64,000 nucleotides of DNA, taken from Bugula neritina. Lineage: Eukaryota; Bryozoa; Gymnolaemata; Cheilostomatida; Bugulidae. The position numbers were made by a program, and so were the translations under genes. Location: NCBI GenBank assembly GCA_964035545.1, contig OZ037773.1, forward strand, positions 8,274,751 to 8,338,750, written 5' to 3'. Under the pieces are notes generated by a model. That model was not told the DNA's origin. It saw only the letters and a program-made list of their open reading frames with translations, and searched no databases. Shown here piece after piece: positions 48,801 to 62,538 of the stretch (positions are counted from its first letter, which is position 1; the number at the start of each line of letters is the position of its first letter).

Positions 48801-51800
48801 CACGCACACACACACACACACACGCACACGAAAGTAGTAATATTGTGAGAGTTGTCTCACCCTCTCATGATGAGGAAATGACTGTCTGCCATAACAATGG
48901 GCTGGGCTTCACTGTTGATAAAACAAGAGTCAATGTGTACACTCTTTGCCTGCACTTGGCTGTCAAAGGCTTGAATCTAGAAGCAAACGTAATTTGTGAT
49001 ACTGTGCTGTTTGATAAATAAATCGAAATGTTGTAAAATAATATTGTTATACGTTACAATATTAAACAACAATTATGATCATATCTTTATTGAAACTACC
49101 GGTTTTATGAGCAAAACTTTTCATTCTATCCGATATCGGACCATTAGTCACATGACTACTGATTCTACAAGTTTAAAAATCACGACTTCCCCATTTTAGT
49201 ATGAGGGCAGCTAGAAATCTGGTTAAAAAACATTATTTACAAAGTCTTTTTCACTATTACATCTACCTAGTATATATAGCACACACACAAACCTACACTT
49301 TTTCTAAAAGTGTAAGTATAACACACAATCCTACACTCCTTCTAAAGATGTAAGTATTACACACAAATCTACACTCATTCTTAAGATGTAAGTATAACAC
49401 AAACCTACACTCATTCTAAAGATGTAAGTATAACACACAAACCTACACTCCTTCTAAAGATGTAAGTATAACACAAACCTACACTCATTCTAAAGATGTA
49501 AGTATAACACACAAACCTACACTCATTCTAAAGGTGTAAGTACTACACACAAGCCTACACTCACTCTAAAGATGTAAGTATCTACCTGTACGTATAAACT
49601 GGTGCCTCGAATGACATGCTGCAGCTGCTGTGCGTCCATCTTATGACTGAATGAGTCTGTGCTGAATATTTCTATCCGAGTCTTACTGATATCATAGAGG
49701 GAGTTACCATCAGTCTATAAAGTATATAATAACATATCATAAAGGGAGTTACCATCAGTCTATAAAGTATATAATAACATATCATAGAGGGAGTTACCAT
49801 CAGTCTATAAAGTATATAATAACATATCATAGAGGGAGTTACCATCAGTCTATAAAGTATATAATAACATATCATAAAGGAAGTTACCATTAGTCTATAA
49901 AGTATATAATAACATATCATAAAGGGAGTTACTATCAGTCTATAAAGTATATAATAACATATCATAGAGGGAGTTACTATCAGTCTATAAAGTATATTAT
50001 AATAACATAAGAGCAAAGTATAACAAACTAGTATAATAATAATATAATGTTAACAGTACAACCAAGTAAATTATACAAATGCTTTTTTATTTACAAACTA
50101 AAGTAAACTAAATTTATTTCATACACTGGTGCTGAGTTAAAGAACTGTCAATTTGAGAAAAGTTTTATTCATTTGGAATAATTTGATTGGAAACAGTTCT
50201 GCGTACAAACACTGGTAAATACCTGCTCTAAGGCTATTAAAGTCACACTCTGAGGCTAGCAAAGTCAAACTCTGAGGCTAGTAAAGTCACAGGATGCCCA
50301 GAGAGCAGTTTGCAGGTAGTGTGAAGTTTACCGACATACCAACAAAATATAATTTGGAGTTATGCTCTTTCACATATGGTCTCGAAACTTGCCCAAGTGT
50401 GTTACTTACCCCAGAATAGCCAGATGTGGTGGAGTTAATGCTTTCATCTACTCGATATGTACAACTCAAGTCAAGCTCAGCCAAACCACTACCACCTGCA
50501 AGATACAAACACATGTAGAGGGGGAGTTCACAGTAGAGGAGGGCATTTTCTAGAGGAAATTATATGTACCATAATGGGGGTATGAGCTGTGGAGAATAGA
50601 AGGGCATATACTGTAGGGTACTGGGTACCAAATGTAGGAGTCGAGTGTACAATTGGAATATATTAAAATGACACAGAAAATTCTTCATAACACACAACGA
50701 TAACTGAGATAATCACCAATAAAATATTTTTATTTAACTTTAATAAAATCTTGAAATTGGGTTTTATTTTTGATTTTCACCACATTTTTTCTAAAAAAGA
50801 CTTTATTACTTCATGAGTGAATTATGTTGTCAGTTTGACATTAATTTAGCTTATGTAACATTTTTGTACATGATTTGTACACACAATGTCATCACAAGAT
50901 TGCTAGTAGGAAAACTGGGAGTTTTCCCTCCTGTTCATCAAGGTATTGACATGGATTTATCACAGGGGCACTTGAGATCCATGTTTCATATCATATTTAA
51001 AGTATGCATAGCAAATAATGCGGTTATTGATAAAGTGTAAACCAGAGTAATGTTTAGTAGATGAGTGGCCATATGGTGTGTGAGTGCAGTGGGTGATTCA
51101 CAATGGCAGCTTTGTACGTTGCATGTGCTTGAATTGAAGTAGTGCTGAATGAATACGAGTAAAACTAGAGGTCCCTCAGTGCAAACATGTGTGACAATAT
51201 ACAACAGTTCACTGTTTACTGAATGATAATCACGTGTTAGCAACCTGCATTCTCTGTCAGCAAATTTTTGTTTACAGGAAAACAGAATAAAAAGTTGCTT
51301 TTGGTAAACAGTTTAAATCCAGCACCTTGTAATAATATATAGCTTTGCGTATTGTGGTTGGACCACCAGCATCAAATGAGGCTATCGAACTTTGTCCATT
51401 GCTAAATATGTTATCCATACTGGAGTTCACATCAGCTCTTTCACAGCAACCAACATTGTAGCTGGGAAACTTTGTTCCTGTATCATCTAAAGGTGCCTGT
51501 TACCCCCCCCCCCCCCCCCAACCCAGTGGGTAAGTAACTATGCGCAATTTGGGTGGCACAGTAAAGCCTATGTTCTTGAATTATACCCATAAGATGGTAC
51601 GATATATTTTGAAAATCTCTCATAAACAATCTAATTTGCAATACTTATCAAGAACACAAGCTTTTTCATTATTCTCCTAACCAGCACCCACCTTTTTCTA
51701 ATTACATATTTTTAGGTTTAAACATAAAAAATGTAAAAAAAGAAGCTAAGTGGTGACACCAGCCCATTCACTAAATAGAAATAGTCATATCAGAAGAATA

Positions 51801-54163
51801 TGCTAGAGTGGGTAGATGTAAACACTGAAATATGAACCCTAGAGTAGGGTTTACAAGTTATACAGTATGGAGTACCTGTAGATTATAGATATAGGCTAGA
51901 GAATATAAAGTATAGAAGGAATTCTAATAATATAGTAATGTACAAGCTAAATCAAATTTGTATTATCGTTTGTTGTAAAATACAGTAAGGGGGCGTACCT
52001 GCTACGTCTTCGTCAGCCCTAACAGCTGCAGGAGGGTACACTTTTAGTTTATTCACCAATGTTGCTGATGCTAAAACAAAGAGAACTGTGCAAATATCCT
52101 TTGGATTCTATATTTAGAATATACGCAGCTTATAACATACAATAGTGTAACAAATATAAAATTTATTTGTATAAATAGCCATCTTACATAGTGAACAGTT
52201 TCAGTACAAGTGAAAATCAGGAGTTATCCACCCAGAATGGGTATCTTAGAAAAAAGTCAAGTATAAACAGAGTACGAAAGAGAAAGACCCCTACTTATGT
52301 CTTCTGAGATTTCATAGTCCGTGCCACATTTCTCGATGCCGGCTACTAACAGGAAGTGAGTTCTATTGACTTCTGATATACATTGCGAGTCCACCAGTGT
52401 TATTTGGTCAGGGGAGATGATGCCTAATCCAATCACTTTGTCACGACTAAAATATTATTACAATAAAGTGCAACAATTTTGCTTGCTAAAATCAAACTGT
52501 TATCATTTAAAAAGGAGAGAAAACAATTAAACAACAAAATGGAGTACAAATTTGCTAACTTCTGTGGTAAATTTCCCTTTCAAGAATTCACCATATTGTA
52601 GTTGACTCAAAAGATGATAAAATACTAAATTGATAGCTTAAGTGAAGCTGACAATAAACTCTGACTCTGGCCCAGCTTTTTGTAAAGCTTTCAAACACTG
52701 TGAAAAAATCCAGATGGAGATAAACAAAGTTGTCAGTTTCACTTTTTTAAAATAAAAAGTAAGTTCTATGCCTAGAGTAGAGTGCACCTATAATTGTATC
52801 AGCTGACAAGGGCATGTACTGATAAACAGCAGGTGCTGCAAGTGCCCCCTAGTTTAAATCATAGTAAGAATGAGGATATGACATCACTAACCTTAAAGAT
52901 ACGTGTATGCCGTCAATTTCACATGAGATCTCCAGAGAAGACTGTAATGACTGTATAGTTGAGTCAAGGTTCTGCGCAGTGAATGCTTCCGTATTTAGGA
53001 ACATCCCAGATTTTGAACCACAGGTCACTATGAAAACAGGAAAAATTCCCTTAGCTTTGTGATAGTATTTTTTATAAACATTTACACTATAGGCTGAATC
53101 CTGGCTCATCTCCCATATTTCGTAGTACAATTCTTTTTTCAATATCTAAGCATTTGCTAGCATGAATCAGTGGGACTCAGCATCTTGGTCACTCATGCTT
53201 TTAACATTCAATTGAACTTGCGTAGGTAAAGATTTTTAATTGTTTTCAATCACATATTCTAATACATTAATTTAATGAGCAAATATTGTAGGAAATTGAA
53301 TTAATGAATAACTGTTGGTTAATGTTGTCCAATACAAGTGCTGGTTCAATTGAATTTCCGTTGAGAATGTTTGCTCAAGTGAAGTAAGCATATAAAATAT
53401 TAGAGAGACAATTAGCCATGTAGATTGTTAGTGTGTGACTACACATGAATAGGTAGTTGGAATGACTAGTATTTACACTTTGGTACACAAAAGGTACCCA
53501 ATTATTACCCATTGTAATCGATTTGTTTAGCTTCTGGTGCAAAACACACTAAAAAAACTGAGTTATTAATTCATTGCATACAATCTCGGGTTGAATGCTG
53601 AAAAGGGCATAAAGGGGCATATGAGGAGCCGTGACTACAGTAAAAGCTGAGTGTATTGGCGAGCTTGAGAATTTCCCTAGAGGAAAAATGATCCACTAGA
53701 GACAGAAATTTCTTTCAGCATGATGGATGTTGAAATAATTATTCAGCAATTACAGTAAACAAATAAAAAGGCAATAACTTCTGTAAAAAAAGGGTTGCCT
53801 AAATTTTCAACATGGAAAATAGTTACACGTTTTTTGTAAACAGTAGCAGCCCATAGGCTGATGAAGGAAATTCTGCTTTATGCTACACTTCAGCTTTTAA
53901 AAAAAATATTTTTACCGTAGCACTATTTTGGCCAAATAATATTATGGGCACACAAGGTGATGGCTAATGAATTCAGATATAGCTATGGTGTCACATGATG
54001 CTGACATGTTTAAACAAGAAAATATGGTCACCTAGACGCCATACATATAGGAGTATAATTATAATTGTTATAATTTCTCTACAAATGAATGCAATTGTCT
54101 GCTCTTACCGAAAGTGATGCACTGGACAGATAACACCAAAAGGGAGAGGAGTAAATGAGTCAT
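47216..54163 (-). CDS. Single-pass ZP-domain membrane protein, 10 coding exons, 463 aa
   Basis: Exons 5' to 3': 54163-54109, 53027-52892, 52446-52295, 52070-51999, 50495-50410, 49714-49586, 48976-48861, 48503-48368, 47930-47802, 47596-47216; 1392 nt, in phase. Residues 1-18, MTHLLLSLLVLSVQCITF, are a signal peptide, and the ZP module starts at once (VTCGSKSGMF). ZP-N has Cys in VTCG, ISCEID, DSQCIS and EKCGTD (the family CGT). ZP-C follows with LSCTYR, DSCFIN, GCPSD, LFCTVTPC and YCERK. A linker with QRR may be a cleavage site. Near the C-terminus is a TM helix (VTIVVVVISFVMGACLILAI) and a 47-residue basic/Ser-rich tail ending TSYHS. ZP modules polymerise extracellular filaments or act as co-receptors. 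There is no EGF or other extra domain, so a ligand-type assignment is not possible. An untranslated exon precedes the ATG (acceptor at 54216-54217). Confidence 0.85.
48640..48832. repeat. (CA)n microsatellite
   Basis: A CA dinucleotide array with scattered CG and AA interruptions, in the ZP gene intron between its exons 7 and 8, 28 bp past the exon 7 donor. The cysteine/valine ORFs here are artefacts. Confidence 0.97.
49280..49577 (-). repeat. 38-42 bp minisatellite after the ZP exon 6 donor
   Basis: About seven copies of ACACTCATTCTAAAGATGTA + AGTATAACACACAAACCT. On the gene strand the array begins within 10 bases of the donor at 49585. Confidence 0.9.
49690..50010 (-). repeat. 45-bp minisatellite built from the ZP exon 6 acceptor
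   Basis: Seven copies (the last being the real junction). On the gene strand each has ACTTTATAG|ACTGATGGTAAC followed by the first two dozen exon bases, then intron bases. Read in the ZP frame each extra copy meets a TAG, so only use of the most downstream acceptor gives the full protein. Confidence 0.92.
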
Positions 54164-54217
54164 TCTTGATTAGTAGCAGTAGTTGTTCTTCTGTACAATG
54201 CCATATAATCACATCCT

Positions 54218-57200
54218 AAAACAAAAATTGTGCATAATATTGACTGGCATGTTATTTTCTGACAACTCTCAATAGGTGCTCTGTATGACACTGCCCATAG
54301 GTTTCTCAGAAGCACCTCTTTCCTGTTTGTAGTGGAAACACAGCACACAACTACCAAAACACTCGTTACAAAGTTTAAGCCTCCTATAATGTACTATTAG
54401 AAAAATAAGCCTGAAATATTTCCTAATAGAGAAAATTACTGAAATACAAAAATGTTTACATAAAAAGATAAAATATGAAATGATTGCAGTTATTGTTTGT
54501 TGGACAACCTGATGCAATAAACTGAGTGAGGACAAACTATTGACAGTGCACTATATTAGGCAGTTTGAAGGGGCAAGTGAGTGCAATTTAATCTTATCAA
54601 AGAGAGGACTGTTTGTTATTTAAATATCTTGGAAAGTAACTGACTACTCCCTGTAGAAGTATATTTGAGTTGCAACGTTATGTTGTGATCAATGCCGTCT
54701 TTGTAACATCTGTAGCCTAGTTTTGTATTGCAGTCGGAAGAAAAAGAAGCTTTAATTACTTACATATATCTACCAGTACACATGGCACCCACTTACACCT
54801 GCGTGTGTGGCAAGGATACCGATGTCAAGGTTAAACAAGAGATACTTATTGACAATAAACTACACAGCATATCACTTGATTATATAACCCCTTTGTTGGG
54901 ACTACTCAAAATATAAAGAAAAACTTTAATTATAATAATGTTTCTCAGACTAGTACTTTATAGTTAGTACTCTGTACTGACAGTTAGTACTACTCAACAG
55001 ACAATACTGATAGGAGTAACTGGCACTAGTAGTACTCAGTAATATGCTATGGGTGTGATTTCACTTTTGCTTTGCCCAATCTCTATAGCTATAGATGAGT
55101 GTTAGTCAAAGCGGTTCAAAGGCAGTCATGTTTTACATCTTGTTTTGATCAAGCAGTGGATATTGGTTTAATTAAGTGAATATAAGTTAATATTATGCTT
55201 GTAGTAGATGTAATTTACATGCAGAGAGATAACAGCTAACATTCCTTTAATCCCACTCAGTAGCGAGAAATTCTGCCCCACATTCCCAACACTAGCTGCA
55301 ACTTTAAACTCTTTATAATTTAAAACAGTGAATGTTTACTATGAAAAGTTCAAGAGTGATAGGTGATAGCTTTGCATAGAAAAGTCATTTAATAGAGGCA
55401 TCAAGTGTTGAATGCAGTCATCAATGAGATTGAGTTGCCTACTGTATATGCAGTCAATACAGTATACAAGTGGCCCATTCAGTTTCAACTCAAGTAATGA
55501 AATGCTAAACTCTATTCTTGGCTTTTTATACACTCGATAATATTGCACTTGCAGCAATCGTGTTACAGCTTAACTATTATAAAATGGGCAATAAAATGCT
55601 TACTGTTATAATCCTACCCTAGAGGAGAACACTACGCTATTTTATTTTATATTGTTAATTTTTTATAAAATGCTTGGATTGCATTGTGATAGTCACCATA
55701 TTGGTATTGTACTATTTTAATAATGTCTTTTTCATTAATAAATTCTATTATTATAGTGGTAGATGGTGTGCAGGGGAACTGGCATTGCAGAAAATTACAT
55801 TCCTATTTCGTCAACATTGAAAAAATATGATGTTATTCCGTCAGAAGTCCAGCAAGTTGTATATTTAGCAACGGATTATTCTAGAATTAGTACAGCAGCA
55901 CAATAGCTTAGTTGGCAGCATCCACAGTAATTATCTATTTATTTGAGTTGATCACAGAGCAGATGCAACACCAATGCTAAATAGATTAAAGAAATAATCA
56001 ACAGTGTACATCATTGTAGTTTGGTAATAGATTGTAAATATTATCATTAAACTGCTTTTCCGATAGTTTATGAACTGAAAAACAGAGCTGTGACACTGTA
56101 GTGGTAGTGCTAGTAGCTGTTTTCAGAGGAAATGGAGGGATCCAGGCTCTGAATGGTGCAGAGTCTTGCTTTGGCCACCAGTGTATAGACTATAGACAAT
56201 CTCTCATTCTAGAAAGTTCTGCTAGAGCTACACTATTCCTACCTTCCCTCAATAAAGAGTCTACATTTAATATCCTGAAGAGGCATTTAAATTTGTAATA
56301 CATGAAGTCATATTTACAGTGATGGACAAAGCATACACCAACTGATTTTAGTTCTGTTTTGTTGTTTACAAGAGTTTCCACATATCAGCTGGTAAATAAC
56401 ATCTGAACTCTTCACACTAAAACTTGAGTTGAATTTATTGGAGAAACTAAATTACTGAAACCAAAGTCACCACGAAATGTGGTTCAACTCTTTAATTTTC
56501 ATCTGGTTTAGCACTTGTTTTGATGGGATAATTGTACTTTTATAACTGTGTAAACACAAAAACAAAGAGCATAAATGTGGTTTTGCCAACCAGAGCAACC
56601 TTGAGCTAAGGTTGTTGGTAGAAGATCCAGCTAACAAGAGATCTAAACAATCCCTAAGAAAGCATATTTTGTTACTAGGGCAAAAGATCCTGAAAAGATA
56701 AATTAATTTTTAACATATTTATTTCATTTTATGATATTTTATTTGTTTTAAATAGCTGGACTACAAGACGAAGGCATCTGTGCCAGCTGCGAGTTATATA
56801 ATGTACAGACAGCAATATATTACCGTCTGTGGTACAACATTACTGTTGGCCTGGTGTAATATAAAATAATATAATGCTATCTGCAGCAATATTTATAACT
56901 TGTGCCAGCAGTAATTAAGTAAAACAGAGAATTCAACACAATAAAACAACTTATATTGTCCGTAATCTAAGTTGTAACAGAAGTGTTTGCTGTAACAGAA
57001 GTGTTTATACATCAATACACCCTCATCAATACAACTATATATGGAAAGAGGAACCACAATACAACCCTACACCACAGTTATGCTTTTCCTTTATCAGCAC
57101 GAAAATAAAAATATTATTGACAGAGTTGGTGAATTTATGTTGAGGTCAAATTACAGGCTGGCAACTGCTGCATGAGTGAATGAAAAGCATTGTGTTGGAG

Positions 57201-58760
57201 AAGCTGAAAGGAGATCTGAGCAAATGTTTACTCTGGGTATGGCGTTTTGTGGCCATTATTCTCAACTCTATCAATCTCTGTTACTTCTGTTGATTTTATA
57301 GCCTCAGTCAAATTATTTGCTCAGGCCAAAAGAGTGAGACCTAGAGTAGAGTTCGTACTGCTTTTGCATTGAGGAGCTGTGGTTATAGTATTATGTATAA
57401 ACTGCAGCTAAGCAGCTTTCAATATCCTCAAGTGAATAAACAATGGAAAAAACAAACATAGCATTGCACATCGTGGTTTAACAGCACGATGGGTGGGGGC
57501 GCCAGTGTATCCAACCAATAAGTAACTTCAATGGTTAAAGCTGGGCATATGGCTAGGTTTTAAGTCGATCAATGGCTTGATGTATTAAAGTGACATTTAC
57601 ATAATATCGATAGAGTTGATGAAAAATGCAGTGAAGTGACGTGAAACATTGAAACAAGTGAAAATGAGTTACACCAAAGCGTAACTGCCTCTAATCATAC
57701 TAAGTCAGTTTCTAAAATGAAAACAGTAATTTTTTATTCAATTATCACTTTAAACAGAAAAGTATGATCTTTAGCTAAGAAGTCAATTTACCTTCGCTGA
57801 CAAACCTGTGAAATATGCAATTATTCTTGCATTGGATTTAAATTTCTTTTTGAAGTGAATTGGATATGCAATTTGAAATCACAAATGAGTGAGACATTAG
57901 TGCATGTCGCAATAACCACTCAGGAAGCTTAGCCTACGTGCAGCAGAAACTATATGATTATTACTTGATTATTGTAAATAACTATTAGTATTAGATACTG
58001 GGTGCCCTCTAACCCCCCCAACTTCCATCTCAATGGTTCAAACCCCACGGCTATTTCTCATGACACAAAAGAATCTCAAAAAACCTCCTAACTCAAACCA
58101 ATTAGAGTTCCAGTAAGCAACAGATTTCATAAAAAATAATTTCATCAAGTAGAGAATTGAAAATGACCTTCCCACCAATCAGAGATGATGTAACAACCTG
58201 CTTGTATCAGAGAGATCAGAAACCTCACAGCTCTGAGTTTTGTCAATATTGAACCTATAGCTGTCTATTATATTTACTGGCCTATAATATTTACTGCGTG
58301 GTGCATGCCAGAGAAAGCATTGTGAATGACAACTCGAGTCTCTGGGGAATTGAAACCAAATGACAGAAAACTTTACGTATAACTCAGAGATGACTAGTGA
58401 CAGCAGAGCTAGAGGCATGGTGTTACCAAGAAATACTCAACTGAGAGACTGGAAGGATGGCTAACACTATGTTATACAGTTTATACTCCGGTTCTGTATA
58501 TAGGCACGTCAGTCTGCATTCCATACTGGGATACGGAACTTCAACAACTAAGCAAGTTGTGAGAAGAGTATGTAATGCCTAAACTACTGAACTAAACACA
58601 TCTTCAAAAGATAGACAGCTACTGGTTACCATGGCAACAACAGAAGCTGCCTGAGTGAACACAAATATAAGAAAATGCTGTGTATAGAACTCTGTGTCAT
58701 GTGACCGGAGTAAAACATGCTAGTCTACAGTGTTATATATAAATGGATCTTAAAAGTATT
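54218..58760. other. Intergenic stretch without supported gene
   Basis: Scattered ORFs of 60-90 codons were read and match nothing. A segment at about 57848-57985 resembles 8505-8650 (GTATGCAATTTGAAA...CAGTAGAAATTATATGA-like), suggesting two old copies of an unknown interspersed repeat. I see nothing else. Confidence 0.4.
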
Positions 58761-58774
58761 TAAATTATCAGAAG

Positions 58775-59148
58775 AAGACTATATTCTATTATATAATATA
58801 CTATGTTATATGTTATTATGTAATATATTATATTACATATTATTATATAATATATCATATTACATATCATTATGTAGTATATTATATTAAATATTATCAT
58901 ATAATATATTATATTACATAATATTAAATAATATATTGTATTACATATGATCATATAGTATATTATATTACATACTATTATATAATATATCATATTACAT
59001 ATTATTATGTAGTACATTATATTACATATTATCATATAATATATTATATTACACAATATTATAATATATTATATTACATAAGATCATATAATATATTATA
59101 TTACATAATATGATATAATATATTGTATTACATAATATTATATTAAGT
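58775..59148. repeat. AT-rich minisatellite (about 30-bp units)
   Basis: Around twelve degenerate copies of ATAATATATTATATTACATA + TTATCAT. The 98-codon minus-strand ORF (MIICNIIYY repeats) is a repeat product. Confidence 0.92.
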
Positions 59149-62100
59149 TTGGTATACATCTAATTTAACAATATAATCCTATGCATACTTCACTGTGTCT
59201 GATAGAGTAGGTAGATTATGCCCTAAGGTACATCTGAGGCCCAACACAAAGTAAATACAATGCACAGTTTGTGAAAGAATTGACAATGAATATTTATAAC
59301 AATGTTAGTAATCATTCTATTTCGATAAGAGCATTAATCATCCAATATATAATCCTCATATGAATCAATATTATACCCATAGCTAAAAAGGCAGTTACAA
59401 ATAGGAAAATAGTGGACAAATTTTGAAAAAGAAATTCTTCATTTAGTGAAAAGTGTGCATTTTTAGCAGACTAGAAGAGATCAGTGTGATGTGAGTGATA
59501 TAGAGGAGAGATCAATGAGATCTAGATGATAGATACTAAAACATAATAATATTGAGAAGTTCCAAAAGGCGATTGTTTATTTAGTTTATGCTAGAGTTTA
59601 CAGCAAAGATGCAGCTGTCATCCAGGGCAGCACCTTACGCAGGTGTTCACTCGACTAGATTTCACTAGAGATAGTGGACAGCTAGTATTCGTGATTACTA
59701 CTGCAACGGCATAACCCTTATCTCCCTAATCACACTGATAGTTTGATTTGTCATATCTACCCACATAAGTATTATGACCATAACTAACTAGAAAATATTT
59801 ATATTTTTAGTACAAAACCCCACGGCCCTCGGCCTATGGCCTATACTTACACGGCTAACACACTTTTAATATTTTGCACCATAGTATTAGTATTGTATTT
59901 ACTACCATCTTATAAATGTTATTTCCTAATTTTTCGTTTCATAAGTTTTTCATATCTGAAGAAAATCAAAACGACACTTTTGCTTTGCTAACAGAGTAAC
60001 ACTACTACTACCTGCGTTACCTTATATGCTGCTTAGAAATGTGACTTTCCACTCTAAGTCAACCATAGAAGTGAAAGTATTAGTATACTCATCAAACCCA
60101 CAATGCCAGCACTTTACTTATGAAATTACCACTGATACTTGTACTTGTGGGCCAGGGGTGCCCATATTACTATAATAGCAACAACACACTGAAAAACTAC
60201 TACAACTAGTACAGCGTCTACAACTACAAGCGCAAACAACCCTTAATTTATATAAATAACTTTATCCAAATCTGTATTTTATTAATAGCACATTTAGTTG
60301 ATTCCTACGTACCTCGTTAGTTGAATTCTTTCAGTCTGAAGAGTTTTGTATCCAGCGATCCGATATTTAGTACCTTTCCAGATGTAGGACAATTTAATAG
60401 CAGTACAAATACAACGTACAAATGTAGCAGTACGAATACTATGTTGATAATGATTGTACTAACTCAACTTCAAGCAAGTACAACGCGTCCGTACGTTATC
60501 CAGTATATTATTTTGGTCACAAGCACTCCGATGCTGCGAATGATTATACTATACAAACAGCTGTGCTATATATAATATAGAATGCGAATATTGTGAGTAG
60601 TAATTGTTATAATATTGCATGTTATCACAAAAGCCTATAGCACTTGCCGTTGATAACAATAACCCCAAAAGCGTTGAATGGGCTCCATTCGTGTTTGCGT
60701 TTATCGATTGGCCACTCCAGTACCCATTAGCATTATTTGATTGGATATTGAACTTGACAAACTGGCGGCTTGCCAACTCAAAATACCCAAGAAAAGACAA
60801 CCTCTAAATATAAAAATATTGCCACAAATAACCCCTTTAAATTAATTTTATCCTATAATAATTGGTTTTAGAGTTTTTAAACTTTACTTTAAAGTTAAGG
60901 CATTGATACAAGAATATATATTATTGCTATTTTATTTTTCATAGTAATAATCGTTGAGCCCTAAGCTCATTTAAACAAATGTGTTATATTACACAATGTA
61001 ATTTGTATTAATTTCTATATATTTTATATATAGCAAATATTATAATAGATATTTGTTCATAAAATAATTGAAATAACTTGATTTTTTGCATGCGCAGGTC
61101 AGTGTTACATATAATGTCTAATTGCTAATAGACTATAAAATTATTGCATTCTTTTTGTGTGTACATGTAGAATTGAGATCCAGGTTAAAAAAGCTGGTGG
61201 TGGGAAGGGGGGGGGGGTCATATAAATTTAAAAGGGGGACCCTGCTCTGCTTATGTAGTGGTCAATCACAATGGTGCTATAAACTTCCACTACACGTTAT
61301 TTGAATTTAACAAGGTTAGTTTCGAACTAAGGGAATATAACATCATTATATTATAGCTTAGTCACTTACTTATTTCATATAATGCTCTTTCTAAAGCTAC
61401 ATATTATATACAAATAATGAATGAGAAAACAATTCCAATATATTATTTTCCTAACAATATAAGCTGAATTATGTATCTGGACTGTTGATTGCACGATTTG
61501 TTGTTTTTTCAAACTAACTGTATCCTTAGACAATCTGTATTAGCACTCTATCTAAACTGAATTCCAAAAGCTAATAAATTTTGCATCAATTTTGATAAAA
61601 ATTTTTGCATAAACATCAATCATTATATTTAAACAAATTTGAAGGTAAGTGCACATGCAATATTTTCTATAATTTATAATGATTATGTTGAGCAAATTAT
61701 AGTATATAATTACTTAAATATTGGCACGAATCTATATAATATTATGATATAACAGCAGTTAGTTATTTAGAGACAGAGGTGTATCTTTATAAAAAAACAC
61801 TTATTTAAGTACTTTAAGTATATTATAATATCATGACAGAGGGGTGCTCACATCAATGATAGTAATTTATGGGAGATTACCATAAAATATGCTTCTTTAA
61901 ATTATTATACTATATATAATTATACTATATATCATACGATAATGTTTTACATGCATTTGATTATAATGTGTACTATTGAAATCGGATGTTATAAATTATG
62001 CTTTTTCTTCTAAGTTAAAATGAAGCATGCTTATAGCATTGCAAAGTGAGCAGACCACAACACACAACACTTCATCAAAACCCAGCTTTTCCTTCTTATA

Positions 62101-62150
62101 TGAGCACAGAAAATGCTACTTACAGTCAATAACCAGACAATAAATTCTAA
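59149..62150. other. Intergenic stretch without supported gene
   Basis: I found no exon with recognisable homology. At 60700-60770 the sequence is less AT-rich and carries two GATTGG (inverted CCAAT) motifs, so a promoter is possible. There is a G10 run at about 61208. Confidence 0.35.
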
Positions 62151-62161
62151 ATCAACTAGAC

Positions 62162-62167
62162 TTTATT
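62162..62167 (-). terminator. Polyadenylation signal of the 62.5-63.1 kb gene
   Basis: AATAAA on the minus strand (TTCAATAAAG), about 375 bp past the stop codon. Confidence 0.55.
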
Positions 62168-62538
62168 GAATAAAATTATTATGTAATCAAATGTACAGAC
62201 AGGACATAACATGCCTAAGCTAAAGTATAAAAATAGCATAAACTATTCACACAGTATAAAAGGTTTAAAAGGCTAGCCTGATAATTTTGAATAACAAAAA
62301 TAGTGCTTGCAGACTACAACCAGAAAGTGAATGGCACTAGCTAAAGCAGAACTTTGATGGTAGGCGACTGTAGTGAACAGTGCAATAATTGGGAGTTGTG
62401 TGACCAGTAAGCAGCAAGCCTATGTGAGTGTAGATGTCTCATCAGACAGCCTGTTGGTGTGTGAATAATAGCCATGAGGAGTGATTATATTAAGGACGTG
62501 CACTAAGACTAAGTTGAGAAGGAATTGAATCAGCGAGA

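Noticed and set aside
48570-48860. Cysteine/valine-rich ORFs on the minus strand
   Set aside because: Translations of a (CA)n microsatellite.
49672-50016. 114-codon ORF of YYILYRLMVTP repeats
   Set aside because: Translation of the ZP exon 6 junction minisatellite in a frame that is not the ZP frame.
54728-54916. 62-codon plus-strand ORF (MAPTYTCVCGKDTDVK)
   Set aside because: Unrecognised, isolated, with no splice signals consistent with a larger gene.
58760-59056. 98-codon ORF MIICNIIYY repeats
   Set aside because: AT-rich minisatellite translation.
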